64,000 bases of DNA from Apteryx mantelli (GCF_036417845.1 NC_089979.1:123289415-123353414); one strand, 5' to 3'. Counted from the stretch's first letter, positions 34,295 through 47,100 are shown. The notes: generated by a model not told the origin, from the letters alone. Numbers and translations are program-made.

Positions 34295-36884
34295 CATATG
34301 CCTATGCTGCATGTACAACATATATCCATTTGCTAAAAATCTATTTGTGTCAAAAGTTGTAGCAAGAAGACCAAGTTACAATGCAGTTAGAAAAATGCAC
34401 CAGCATAATGATATGTTTAATTTTTAATTCTTTGCAGAAGCAGTCTTGCACATTATTTATTCTTTTCTTGTTCCTTTTCTTGATCTCTGAGGCAATCCTG
34501 ATGGTTAAAATAAAATAAAATAAAAATCGCTCTTGTTGTTAAATCCTCAGTGTCAGGAAAGATGGGACCAGCGCTAAGATTAACTAGAAAGCAAGTAATA
34601 TAAACTTTCTGAAGTTTTGACTTTTGTATGACCCTTATGTGAGATCAAAACTCAGATCTTTTGAAGTTGCAGTGGAAAGACTTGAAAAGATGCAATACAT
34701 ATAAGCATGCCTCTGTTGAGCAAGGCATGTGGAATGGAGGGAAAGGAAAAATAATTTGGCTTTCATACCTTAACCACTGAGTCATTCTGTATACTTGTTT
34801 CTGGTTTCTAGAACAGAAATCCCATTCTAGACCTGAAAAATGTCCCTTAGGAAAATTTTGCTGAAATTAATATAATCTTAGTTTCAAACAGAAAAAAAAA
34901 ATACTGGGAAATTTCCAATGCTAGTCAGCTACAAACTAGCTGTGAGATATGGACTAATCCCTTCCCCATGTTTCCCAAAGAAACATTCCTTCCTACATCC
35001 ATAGTTGAGGATAGCTCTTTGTTGCAGAGTTTTAAGGCCTGTGTTGAAGCCAGTAAACTATATGTGTGCCTATTCTGGCAACCTAAAAAGCAGGTTATTA
35101 TGAGCTGCAAATAACGTCAACAATTAACACAAATAGTAGTGAATGTTATATAATATTTGATGAGTTTTATTATTTTCTACGTTACTCTGGTGTAAATGGA
35201 AAGTGAGCATTTTAGCTGAGAGTAACTGCATGATTGTGAAATAGTTTTAAGGAAGAAGAGAGACAAAGCTGTAAAACTTCCAAGTGTAATGCAGTGTTGA
35301 CTGACGTACATAAATAAAGAAAATGGATTATGTATTTCCTTTCTACCTGGAAACATGCAGTGAAGAATTTAGATTTCAAGCCAGAAGGTCAGGGAATAGA
35401 TTCTCATCTCAAGATAAATCTAATTCTGTCAGCACCAAAGGAATATCACTGATACTGCTGCACGCAGGATGAGAAATTCATCCACATTTTTGAGTCTCAA
35501 GCATGAATGAATGTAGCAGACCAATGAAGCAATTATATAATGGTTCACTTTCATTTAGTGGGACCTGTGATACATACATGTGTGTCAAGAGCTAGAAAAA
35601 GGAAAGCCGCTTTTAACATGGATAGATCCTGGGATTAGACAACCACCAGAAGAATTTCTGCCCGAAGTTTGTTGCACTGAAACCTTTTGGAGGTTATTAT
35701 TGTAACCAAACAGTTCATGATGGTGGTGGTTGAGGAGAAGAGGCTGTGAGATGTTAACTGTGGTTTCTGCTTCACTGCATTACCCTGTAATGACATTAGC
35801 ACATATTTTATATTCTGTGAGGGGGATGCTTCCCTCCTCCACTCTGCCTCTTAGAAACAGTGAAGAGATGAGATCTGACACTTGAAAATTCTATAGTGCT
35901 GTGAACTCGTTAGGGTATAAGATGGTCTTACTGGATGCTGAAAAAGCTGCTTGGAGTGTTTTTGCTTTGTCCAGCTGGTGTCCTACCTTCTCCAGTATGA
36001 TCCAAAATACAAATCTTCTTCCGGACAGTGTTGCTTTGTTTTTCACTTGACTTTACTAGCCTTGTCAGAGATAATTGGATTTGTGACGTGGTCAGATGTT
36101 TATTTCTTGATTCCATTGTCCCTTGCTTTGCAGGGCATATACGCCAGGAGAAACTACAGTAGAACAATAAGTGGGATTTAGCAAAGACTAAAAATATCAA
36201 GTCATACATGGACACGCTGTAAAAATCTTTAGGAACTAAAATTTAAGGACATGTATGCTTAAATATATTTTTATTCTAATCAATGCAAATATTTTCACTT
36301 AGCTTCTGATTTGTCAAGATTAAATACATGCACAGCTCTCTGGACTTTATAATATCACACTGCTTAGTTTGGTTAGGCATAAATGCCCAGCTAAACCTTA
36401 TTGCAGATGAATGCTATTTTGGGAAAGAATGCACATAAATCACAGAAATATGAGGTTACACTTCCAGTAAAATCCCTTAGTTTATTAAGTATCAGACAAA
36501 CAAGCATTGTTTATAAAAGCCATTGCCTACAGCCATAATTTTATTATACTTTCTTCCGTGTAATAGTTTTTGTTTTGTATATGAGACTTTGACACTTAGG
36601 CTGTAAAAGAGCTCTTATGCGATTCATTTTCTAAAACTTTGCTACTATTACTAATATTTTTTATAAACTTTTTTAAATACAATGAAAAACAGATATCAAT
36701 AACTGTGATAAATATGAAGTGATTTAAATCAAAAGTCACAAAAGAAGAGGAACTCATTTGCATCTGCTGTAAAAAGCATGTAATTAGTAGCACATTCACT
36801 CGAAATGATTTATTCTGAAATGCCGTCTATCTGATTGCAAAAGTTTTGATCAGACTGGAGGCCCATACACAGCTTTGAGAATAA

Positions 36885-36945
36885 ATATATGTGTATATAT
36901 ATACATACACATGTATACATACACACACACACACACACACACACA
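36885..36945. repeat. Compound (TA)n/(CA)n microsatellite
   Basis: Alternating TATATG, ATACAT and CATGTATACA words run into about fifteen uninterrupted AC units. Likely length-polymorphic. Confidence 0.85.
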
Positions 36946-37205
36946 GATATACAGGACCCTCAGCACACCACTGCGGAAGTCACAGCGGATATAGTAATTC
37001 ATTTTTGTCAGCCTTTTGTTTGGGCTTAGAACAAGAGTAAATCAACCATGGATTTGGATTCAAAGAACAGAGAAACTGCTAAACATTCACTTGTTTGTTG
37101 CCATGAGATATGTTTTATACATTTTATATGATTAAGAGTATCAAGGCAAGAGGGAGACCAACAAAGCACTTAAGCCCATACTTAACTTTAATTTTGCATT
37201 TAAAT

Positions 37206-37258
37206 CCTAATGAAGTCAATATCTATGCAGTTGGAGCTATGCCAGCATGTAGCTGAAG
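37206..37258. repeat. Ancient MITE-like fragment 1
   Basis: Contains AATGAAGTCAAT followed by TTGGAGCTATGCCAGC. This resembles the ATTGAAGTCAATGGAGTTA...ACCAGCTGAGG words of an old palindromic repeat widespread in turtles, crocodilians and birds. The match is from memory and the family name is uncertain. Confidence 0.35.
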
Positions 37259-37470
37259 ACATGACTGCCATGATATTCTATCCTATGTCAGCTTGTTGTT
37301 ATTAAGTTTGTAAGCAGAAATGTTGTGAGACATTCGGATTACTTTTAATCCACAAATGTTGAGGTATGTAGCTTAATGAGAAACACGTCAGCAAAATTTT
37401 GATATTGACTGGTGCAAAAGAATAATAAAATCAAAGAGTAACTATCTGTCACCATTTCAGTAAAAACCAA

Positions 37471-37570
37471 TGGGCCTGATTTATCTCTATTTCAGTCTAA
37501 TTTTTTTATTAGCATAGCTCCAATTCTTTCAATTCACATAAAACTGGAATAGCACAGATGCAAATCAACT
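37471..37570. repeat. Ancient MITE-like fragment 2
   Basis: Starts GGGCCTGATTTATCTCTATTT and continues through AGCATAGCTCCAATTCTTTCAA to AAACTGGAATAGCACAGATG. Order and spacing follow the old amniote palindromic element with the GGGCCTGATT terminus and central TCCATTGACTTCAATGGA. It is degraded and I see no clear right terminus. Confidence 0.4.
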
Positions 37571-37849
37571 GAGTTTGGTTTCATTTTGGACAGCTCTTTG
37601 GAAACACCGGCAAATGCACAGCAAGGTCAACCTTCTTCATCACAACTTACTACATTAGCTGAGAAGCAGAAGGGGAATAATACTTTTTCTAGTTATAGTG
37701 CTTCTATCCTTCACACTGTACTGATTTATATGAGCAATTGGTCCATGCAGGTCCAAGGAAGACATCTAGTTTGGTTCTTCAGCTCATTTACTGCTGCATA
37801 ACACTGTATAAGCAGATTATCCACCTAGATTCTGAACCCATTTTTCTAC

Positions 37850-37943
37850 CTGAGTAGGAACGTCATGAATGGACCCACTAACATTAGTGGGATGAGGCAC
37901 AAAGTAAATTTTTACTAAGCTGGAGTAAATCTATCAGAATCCC
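37850..37943. repeat. Ancient MITE-like fragment 3
   Basis: CTGAGTAGG, CCACTAACATTAGTGG, CACAAAGTAAATT and GAGTAAATC, then CAGAATCC appear in the order seen in a related old amniote repeat (GAGTAGTCC...AGTGGGACTA...GTAAAGTTACTC...GCAGGATCGGG). Third such piece within 750 bp. Confidence 0.4.
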
Positions 37944-40468
37944 ATAATTTATAGTATCATTATTTCTATTTAGCAAATTAATGAAGGAAGCCTTAATTAT
38001 CTTTTGCCCCAGTGTATTGCATTAATTAAAAATTCTGTATTAATTTTCCTTGAGGGTAATTATAAGAAATGTATAATCTCCAGGCAACAGTCCATAAGGA
38101 TATTTGGTGTATCACACTTATTTTGTTACATTAAGTCTGTGTCTTTTTTAATATCTAACTTCAGTAAAATAACAGTTTATTTATTTACATGGCATCTAAT
38201 ACCAATCTTCTGGCAATAGTAGCAGTAAAAAAAAATTCTTTTCCAACTATATCTACTATTGTGGAATTGATTTTTTGGGGAGAGAGGAGTAGAGCTATGT
38301 TAGGAAAAGTAAATTCCCCAACAAGCTATTTAAAAATACAGTAAATAATTAAAGAATTAAAGCAGCAAAAAAAGCAAAACTGCTTTGTATGATTTTATTA
38401 TTAACCTGTTGCAGTAATGGTTAGCACTTACTTTTATATAAACATTAAGAGTTAAAATCCCCAAATTTTCTCTAATATTGCTCTGTGCTATTAAATCATA
38501 CTGTTCTCAGCACTAAAAAGATAGGAGGAAATCTTTGAAGGTAAAGAATCATGTATACACATCAACATAAAGCTTATCAACTTTTATTTATTGTTACAAT
38601 CCTTCCACAATACATTGTTAATACCAAGGTTATATCAACTACCATGAAGTTCTAACTAACTTAAAAAATGCATGTTAGTCCACAAGATATTGCTGAGGCT
38701 ATAGATCTTGAGGAAGCTAAAATAAGTTTAGATATTTGCAGAAGAAACATGAACATCTGATAAGATAAAGAGAAAATCCGCAAACCCAACAAAACCTAAT
38801 GTAAATCAGAAGCCAACCTCCAATTTAGAAAGCAACATTCCTCTAGTCATGTTGTTGCATTTTGTGTCATTTCTACACGAACCTTTGAAATAAGACTGCT
38901 GCAAAGTGACCTGTGTCAAATGCATACATCCCTCTTTTCAGATCCAGGGTCTTCCTTAGTGACTGGCATGAAAATAATGGGATATCCCCTGCTGTAAAAA
39001 TTTCTTAGAAAACTACCAAAAGCTGGCCTAAAATAAAACATCCCCAGACCTGAAAATCGAGCCCTGGAGGCTATGAGTATGGCACATAGCCCCGGGATGA
39101 CAAGGACCCTCTGGGCAGCACCAGAGGGGAAGTCTGTCTGGCCACCGCTCTGGCGTCTGCTGCCCCGGGAGCACTGCCATCCTCGATGCAGAGACAGCTG
39201 CGGCTCTTGGAAGGCAACCTGCCAAGGAGGTGTGTGGATGAGCTGGCAGGGGACCAGTAAGTTTCTGACAAAAATCTGACAAGCTTGAGTTCCAGGAGAT
39301 TTCTTATTTAAAATGTAAGAATACTAGTTTCTGTTCTTGCCAGAGGACTAACTCATTTATATTAGGAAGTGCATTTTGTAAAAGTATATTTTCTCCCTCC
39401 AAAACACACCTGTTGAGTAAAATGTAACCTAATAATTTTTTATCAAGTTCAGAGAAAAACACACATTAAGTAATATGTGCCTAATTAGAAAAATTGGCAG
39501 TGAAAGTAGGACTACATAATTCACCTGGTATGCCAGCGTCATCTATTGCCTGCATCATGCAGTATTGTGCTTTGTAGAAATACTGAAGCTAGTTCTAAGA
39601 GATGTTGCTGAAATCTCACAAGCAAAGTATTTGCTTAACCATGGCACTTCCTTCAGGCAAGCTAAGGCCATGGGCAGACAATGACTATTAAAATGGTTGT
39701 GCAGGTTTAAAATTTATCTCCCTTCCAAGTTTTTTAGTGATTTCCCTTAGCTAGAAATAGTAGAAAGGATAATGCGATGTCTCCTGATTCAGCTCAGTAT
39801 GAAATTGCCTTAGTACAAACTTTAAACAGCCTCCAAAAGTATTTTAGACATGAAGTAGCCTGTATTAATGTTAATGTGGTTATATTGCTTATCATATCTG
39901 AGCTAGATCCTTCAGCTTGGATTGTGGAGTGTAGACAGACTGGATAAGTTTTGTTCACATTTTTAGAAGAGCAGGAAATTCTGCAGCTTTTCAGTCTCCA
40001 AAGAGTATAGCAATTAAGCAATTAAGTAACAACTAAATATCTCTGAGTAGCTAAACTCTAGAGGAGTTTAGCAGCCTTTCTACACAATAATTTATTTTAG
40101 GAGACTGGAGGTTGAATTCATGCTGATGAATCCAATTTTCCTTTTGTACTCATGCCACTGGTCACTGTGACCAGATGACTGACAAGCCATGACCCGAGAA
40201 TGTATTTCTTTACACCCAGGAGCTCATTATAAGTCATGCTGACAAAGTTGCCTCCTGCAAATACTTCCATCTTTCTGTGTTTGGTTTTCAACATTCTGTC
40301 TTCAGGATTTCACAGCACACTTAGGATCCTTGCATCCACCTAAGCGTTATTCAGCCTGAGGCCTATCACTGGAAAGCAAAGCATCTGTGTGACACATTGT
40401 GTTCCTTCAGTTCTTAAAACTGTTATTTCAATTTGTTATTCAATTTGCTAAAAATGAAATTTGTTATT
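37944..40468. other. Intergenic, AT-rich, with one GC-rich patch
   Basis: Mostly featureless AT-rich sequence. The exception is the compact GC-rich block at about 39,056-39,262, described in the findings, which carries open frames on both strands. No gene is called. Confidence 0.5.
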
Positions 40469-40636
40469 GCTAGATATTATTAGGAAGGGAGCAGAACAGA
40501 GGAGATTCACTATACTAGAAGCCTTATGAGGAAGTCACAGTTTCTCTTGGTACTCCTGAGAGTGTATGATGAAGCAGCACACTAAAATGTGCACTGCTTT
40601 GCTAGTCCTGCTGACCATCAGGGAAGAAGAGGTGGC
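40469..40636 (+). repeat. Left arm of a large inverted duplication
   Basis: 168 bp whose reverse complement recurs at 41411-41590. Aligned by eye, 150 of 168 positions match (89%). The only gap is a 12-base insertion in the other arm after the shared word AAAATGTGCACTG. I know no repeat family with this sequence. It has no CR1 tail, terminal repeat or A-tail that I can see. Confidence 0.9.
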
Positions 40637-41410
40637 TTCCAATTTCAGCTGTTAGTATACTCTTAACTTCTGCTTATCTGCAGGGACCTAAAGAATCTGT
40701 TATGGAAGGAAAGAATCACTGTAGCAAAGAAGGATCCAGATCAGATAATCTGTCCTTTGCCAACAAGGAAAGTACCAGCATGTACAATAGCCTTTTGCAG
40801 CCTGGAATTTCTGTTGTACTAATACAAACTTTAGAGGGAAAATATCCTGCTAAAGAAAATGAGGTAAACCATACTGTGATGGCAAATACTCTCAGGTCTT
40901 TATTGTGAGCACAGGGGAGAAAATGTGTTGATTTTAAGAATTCTACTCCTCTGTTTTTGGTAGGAATGTTTATATGTGTGAAGAGTAATAGACTGGCAGT
41001 GTTTCAAGAGCAGATTGTATTTCTCACCACAGACAAGCATCTCTCATTTTATTTTGGCAACAAAAGGTGCTTCTATTCATATCTGAGTTAAACTTCTCAT
41101 GTAGTTTGAGTTCAGTGCCTTTTCAAAAGGGAAACCTCATCAAGAGCAGTCTTTTAGTTTTGTTAGCATGCATGTTTCATGTCCTAGCAAGGAGCTGCAT
41201 TGGGCTGGTGTACCTCTGTCACAGCACGGTGTCAGCCCAGCTTCCAGGGAACTAGGCCTTATCCAGCCTAGTCCTCAAGCACCTGTCTAAGGAAACAGAG
41301 GAGGCACGAACACCGCTTTCTTCAAACACTCTTGTGAAAAGCCTTGCCGCAAAGCTTCTGCATTATACATCTCAAATTTTAACTTTTCTGATAAGAGGAA
41401 GAAGGTGATG
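40637..41410. other. Spacer between the inverted arms
   Basis: 774 bp of unique-looking sequence with short ORFs on both strands (for example 68 codons at 40702-40908). No transposase-like or other recognisable domain. Confidence 0.5.
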
Positions 41411-41590
41411 GCCAACTCTTCTTCCCTGATGGTCAGCAGGATTAATAAAGCATAGATGCACCCAGTGCACATTTTAGTGTGTTGCTTCCTCATATACTCT
41501 CAGGATCACCAAGAAGAATTGTGAATTCCTCATAAGGCTTCCCTTACAGTGAATCTCCTCTGTTCTGCTCCTTTCCTAATAATATCTAGC
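41411..41590 (-). repeat. Right arm of a large inverted duplication
   Basis: 180 bp in reverse orientation to 40469-40636, with 89% identity over the shared 168 positions plus a 12-base insertion (GGTGCATCTATG on the minus strand). The minus strand has a 68-codon ORF at 41287-41493 that starts inside this arm. It is open here but truncated in the left arm. Confidence 0.9.
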
Positions 41591-42589
41591 AGTATTCAGC
41601 ATACTTCTTCATACTGTATTAGAATATGATAATACCTCTATACATTAAAGAGCCACTGAGGTCAATGAAAACAGCTAGCAAAAGCCATATCATACCTACA
41701 GGACTGTGCTGCAGGAACTGGTCAGACCACCTTGTATAAGTTCTGGCCTTTCTACAGAGGAAGACACATTTATTTCATGTATCAGTAATAAAATGAATTT
41801 CTTTTTCCACCTTATATGTCCTTGGTCACCTGCATCTCCCATGAGGCAAAACAAAAGTTGCTTCTCTATGGGCAGTAAGGGCAAATGGCTGTTTGCTATA
41901 ACAAGGCTTTCAAGAGCACTTGGTCATCCTGAATCTTCATAGAAGGTTCAAGAAGCTTCAAATAGTATTTCATTTGTCACAACAGCAGCAAATATAACAT
42001 AAAATGTAGAGTAGGTCCAATTTTTCAGTGTGTCAGTAGAAGCAGCTTGCAGTTATTTTTAACTAACTTCATCAAAAGCTTAGCAGGCAGATACAGTTAA
42101 TCCTTTAAAGGATTTGCAGGTATTCAGAGCTTAATAAATAAGCAAGGTGAAGTTAAACCAATAGAAGATTGTAGTCAGTCAACCAAAGACAACTTTTATG
42201 TGCTAACATTTTAAAAATAAAAAGAACAGCTTTTTATATGCTTTTTCTCACAGTCAGGCTCAATTGTCAATATCTGCCAAAATCTCATATTCAGATTAAA
42301 TTAAAGTCATTAAACTAAACAACATGTCTGATAATTAAATCATCAAATACCAGAGAATTTCAGTTGATTGTTGTATTTCCACATTATCCTGCAAATCCTT
42401 CTAAAGGCAGAACTACCTCCTGAAAACGAATTAAAAATACATCCACTTATGCAATAAACAAACAATGAAACTATGATGACAAAATTTGATTTTGTGAAAA
42501 AGAAGAAAAGAATGAGACTGATTTTAATAGCTCGGATCTTGTATTGCTTGTATTCTTTCCTTCATAAAGGAATACTTACGGTAAGAAAG

Positions 42590-43490
42590 TCTCAGTATTC
42601 ACTGACATAGGCTCAGCAATGGGAGATCTGGTCTCTTCAATATATTCATAAGTGATCTGGAAAAGGAGACAAATAAGAAGACAAAATTTTCAGATGATAT
42701 AAAATTATTAGGGTGAGGAAATCTAAATCTGGCTGTGAAAAGCTGCAGAGGATGATTCAGTACTGAATGGGTGATAAAATGCCAGAGGATATTTAGTGTC
42801 AGGAAGTGTAACACACATGAATAGAGGAGGGGAAAATACACACACATGTATGTACATGTGATGTTAGATAGTATCACTAGCAATGAAATACTTCAGTAAT
42901 TGACAGTAGTTCTCTGAAAATGTCTCAGTGCTTAAAGAAGCAAATAGAATCTTAGGAATTACTAGAAAAGTAGTAGAGAACAACAAAGAAAAGTCTTTGC
43001 CCTGTATACATTCAGGCTGCAGCCACATTATGAATACCATGTGCCGTTCTGGTCCTTTCATTATCAAAGAGGAGACAGCAGAATTAGAAAAATACCTTAA
43101 GGAGGATATAATAGAGAGGTATTAAACCATGAATGCTACAGAACAGGTGAGCTGGGAACAACTGTTCACTAGTTGTCAAATTATAAACATTGGAAGGCAT
43201 TAGCTTTTCTTTTATTGTAATAATAAACAGTGAACACGTTTTTATTAGATATTGCAGAGGTCCAAACTATACATGGATCAAAAAATTCAGGAATAATAGT
43301 TTCAGCAGCAACAATTAAACAAAACAGTCTTCCAGCCACTGAAGGCTAGAAGAGCATGATGGAAAAATCACTGAATGCATGACTGCTTCCTTGCATTTTT
43401 TTCCCTAAGTATATACTTACTAAGACAGGATACTAGGTTAGATGGGCTTTTCATCTGGCTGAATACAGCAGTTCTCATGTACTCATGGCT
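42590..43490 (+). repeat. Ancient CR1-superfamily LINE, 3' part of ORF2 and 3' end
   Basis: Degraded reverse-transcriptase region followed by a 3' end. In one frame about 42637-42710 reads like LFNIFISDLEKE...FSDDIKLL, the region around the (F/Y)ADD catalytic motif with a mutated residue. About 42930-43110 reads KEANRILGI...ELEKYLKEDIIERY, the downstream conserved block. About 43425-43490 resembles the 3' end of amniote CR1 (TAGATGGGC...CAGTTCTCATGTACTCATGG). Frames are broken by substitutions and indels and it is not functional. The family is confident, the subfamily is not. Confidence 0.75.
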
Positions 43491-43796
43491 AGACTAACTG
43501 AATTCATAATTTATATTATTTGGCATAGTTTTACAAGGAAATTGACCGGGACCTGCTAGTTCTTTCACTATTATTTAAAAAGAATAAAGAATTGTCAAAT
43601 TGTTTCATTAACTATAGAACTGAAGAAGCCTGTTTTCCCACATATTTTTAGGGCTATCTCAGCTCTGTAAACTGAAATATACCTACAATGATAAAAGAAG
43701 AATGTTACTCCATAAGCCTATAATTAGGACCCTTCTATTCCCAGTTATTTGATAGTGGAATCTATTGTTGACTCTGCCATTTGAACAGAACTGTGA

Positions 43797-44166
43797 AACA
43801 TAGGAACACAGGACTAGGAAAACATAGGAACATAGGACTAGAAAGGAACTCCTGAATCACTGTGTCTGATCCATTCTTACCTTTGCAGCCATATCGCTTA
43901 ATCCCTTTCAGAAACTGAGCAAAGTCCCTTTCAGAACTACCCAAATCGGATGGCAAAGTCCCAAAGCATCTCTGCCTTGATAGAAAATTCTTTCTGATTT
44001 CTAGACTCAATGCATTCCTAGTCAGTCACTGACTTTTACCCTTGTACCAACACCGTCCTTTAGTTTAAGCAGAGCTTCTACCTCTCTGGTAGTCTATTCA
44101 GAGAAAGAAATCATTTCACCTATTAACATGCATTTTGCCTAGCTAATCAAGTCAAGCTCTTTTACA
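43797..44166 (-). repeat. Ancient CR1-type LINE 3' region, opposite orientation
   Basis: On the plus strand this reads as the reverse complement of an old CR1 3' UTR: ATAGGACTAGAAAGGAACTCC, then TTTCTGATTTCTAGACTCAATG, CCTTGTACCAACACCGTCC, TTTAGTTTAAGCAGAGCTTC and CTCTGGTAGTCTATTC. It begins with a local duplication of about 23 bp (ACATAGGAACA.AGGACTAG, at about 43797-43844). No coding capacity. Confidence 0.7.
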
Positions 44167-47100
44167 GTACATCTATCTTACAACATGGTATGCAATGTGA
44201 AGAGCCTCAAGCAGACTGGGACACCCATACAAGTCAGTATAGCATACTGCCAGTGCTATGTACCCACATATCTGTTTCTAAGAGCAGTACAGATATGTTA
44301 GCATGTTTCTCTCAAACTGACATGCCCTGCCAACCGAGAAAGCCATTCTTCCTCAACATGTATTCAACGTCAACTAATGTGGCTATACTGATCGGTAGTT
44401 CAGGTGGTTAGCTCAGGTATTTCCATAACATACTTCACGGTGTAGTGTAATATCCTCCCAGTCTCATATTGTAGACTTCTAATCCCATGGATCACCATAC
44501 TGTCTCTCTTCACTCTCCCAGTTTTGGTTTGTCTTTCTGGAATGCAGAATTTCCATGGAACAGATTTTAATTTTCTCTTTATAGTATATACTAAATTCTT
44601 AACATTTCTGTGATAATCTTAGACATGCAAACTGAAAAGATTGCAGTACTATTTGCCTGGGTCTTCATAGAGTTTGAACTGCCAACTCTGTAGGAATGCT
44701 TAGCCCTACAAATCACCAAAATGACTCTGAGACTTAGGGACCACTTTATTACGAGAATTACATCACTTCTGACTACTTTGGTAGAAACTTCTTGTTAATA
44801 TAGTAGTGGCAGATACTGAAATGTACAAGTATCGTCATCACTAAGTTGCTAAGAGATGTCTGAGAAGGGAAGTGCAGTTAAAGCAGTAGGAAATGAAGAT
44901 GACATACTTCAAAGTAGTTCTGCATTTTTTTATAATCTATCCTAGTTCTTCCCGTATTCCAATCTCTCCCTTATACAGTCCATTTTGCTTAACTAGTCTG
45001 GACTTCTTTCCTCCTTCCTGGTTTCTCTGGCTCTGTTCCAAACTGCAGATTCGTTACTGTGAGCTGTTCTTACTAACAGATGCTGCACAGAGAACAAGGC
45101 TTCAGGAAACCTATCACTTACTGAATGCTTTGCTTTGCTTTCATATGGGCATGCTTAATACTTCTTTTGAATTGAGGAAGGGCAGAGGTCTAGGAGTGGG
45201 AATAAGAGCAATTGCTCAGACACTGGGCTCCATCCTGACACAAGCATGAAGGAAAGACCAGCACAAATCTTAAAAAAGGATTTGGGGACAGAGAAGTGCT
45301 CCAGCTTTATCTTGAGGCAAAGAAAATATGAAAAGCTCCAGGACACTAATAGCCCAGAGTGACCTGGTGGATGAGAGATGAGGTGCATCTGTATGTTTCA
45401 TGGATGGACTAGAAATGGTGAGAGGAAAAGGGCTGTGAAAGATGCAGCAGATTAGCAGCAGGGACAGACTGAAAGCAAACAGAAAAACATTTAAAATGGA
45501 GAATGTATTTTTAAAAATTTTGTGACCTTCTGCACAGATTTAAATGTAATTATTGGCTATAACCACATAGCAAGAATTGTATATATGCATATTTATTCCT
45601 GTGAAAGGAAGAGAAAATATTACTGAAGTCAAATATGCAGATGATATGTATTTACCACAATATGAAACCCAGAATATTTTAAAGCAGTTCATAATGGTTA
45701 CAACTTCCAGCCATTTAAAATATATTTGGAAATCTGTAACACATACTAGAGATCAGACTATGCAATTAAAGAACTGTATTTGCTTGGCTGATAGGAGCAG
45801 AGGAAGCAGAGCAGTGGTCCTTCCTCATTTGCATTCTGCCAACATGATAGGTGTCCTATTGGCACTGTACCTGGCTTCTGTGTTCATGACATGCTGAAAA
45901 AATGATTGAACAGGAGGAAATAACCTGCAAAAAGTCTCTGTGCCTGATTCTCCTTTCACATGCATTTTCTGTTGCTGCAATACCTTTTGCCTGAAAGAGG
46001 TTTCACTTGATTTAGTTCAAGTCAAGAGAAGAATCAGATCCACAATGCATCCCACCACCACTAAAACCATATACCTATGCAATGATCCCTTAATGTTTGT
46101 GACTAACGCTTTGAATGTCTGTCCACAGACAAAACAAAGCAATCACAGAAATTTCAGATGAAATCTGAATGCAATGTGATGTGAGCCAGACAAATTCTTC
46201 AGCTGAAATGCCACTGTGAATCTTTTTTCCAAAACACTGAACATAGTACTAATAAACATCAATACTCATTTCAAAGGCCTCAGAGTACCTAGCTAAAATA
46301 TTTTTACTGCATTGATACAGTGAAGTATCAGCAAGTTTCCACTATAAATCATAATTTTTTAAGGCAGAGGCTACATTGGTGGTTTGTAACTGCCGATGTA
46401 GCAGTTGGGAAGTTGGGAAAGAAAAAGAACCAAACGCAGCCATGCCTTCAGAGAAATACAATGCTAGGCAACTACCCAGAGTGTCACCCATTAGCAAAAT
46501 GTGAACACTTTTTACCAAAAAACTTGAATTTCTTGTAAAACACGTCATGTTGAATAAAACAAAGACATTTCCTCCCTTTATTTGCTTTGATACTTTTACT
46601 CACTCAGGTATTCTTTTTGTGAGTGAGTTTTATAGCACAATATATTTACCTGAAGTATGCAGGATTTGATCCTTTGTTTTCACCCTGGCAAGATTCTTGC
46701 CAAAGTAATGAGTTTTTTGTATATTTTTTGCTTGTTTGTTTGTTTGTTTTTTTAGCCATGAGATGCAGGATTTATTATTTATTGTGAGTAGATAAATTAT
46801 AAAATACTCTGGTTTGGGTTTGGTTGTTTTTTTTCTGAGATAAATGTCCGAAAAGTCTGAATCACATACCTTTAAAAACACTTAATTGCAGATACAAAGT
46901 AACATTATTTTAATAGACCACTAAATCCTCAGCTACATCCATAGAACTGCACCCATCATATAGTGATAAACAGGCATAACTAAGAGTCGGATATAACTTA
47001 ATATATTCATTTTAGGGTTAAACATATGCCTTTCACTTGATTGTAACTTCACTGAGCAAAAGGCTGGAAGAACAAATTGAGGGGTGCTGTGAAAAGGAAA

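Larger units (their letters stand above)
27091..37205. other. Intergenic, no gene recognised
   Basis: AT-rich DNA between the CNOT10 island and the repeat cluster at 37.2 kb. It contains short homopolymers (C run at about 27225-27234), a (TC)n at about 29527-29540, a perfect 10-bp stem hairpin at 34270-34294, an (AC)n-rich compound microsatellite near 36.9 kb, and weak remnants of old amniote repeats at 32477-32505 and around 35181-35200. Every ORF is short and without recognisable similarity. Confidence 0.55.

Noticed and set aside
45577-45897. ORF containing KYADDM, similar to the YADD motif of reverse transcriptases
   Set aside because: Residues on either side do not follow CR1, L1 or retroviral reverse transcriptase, so a five-residue match is not enough.
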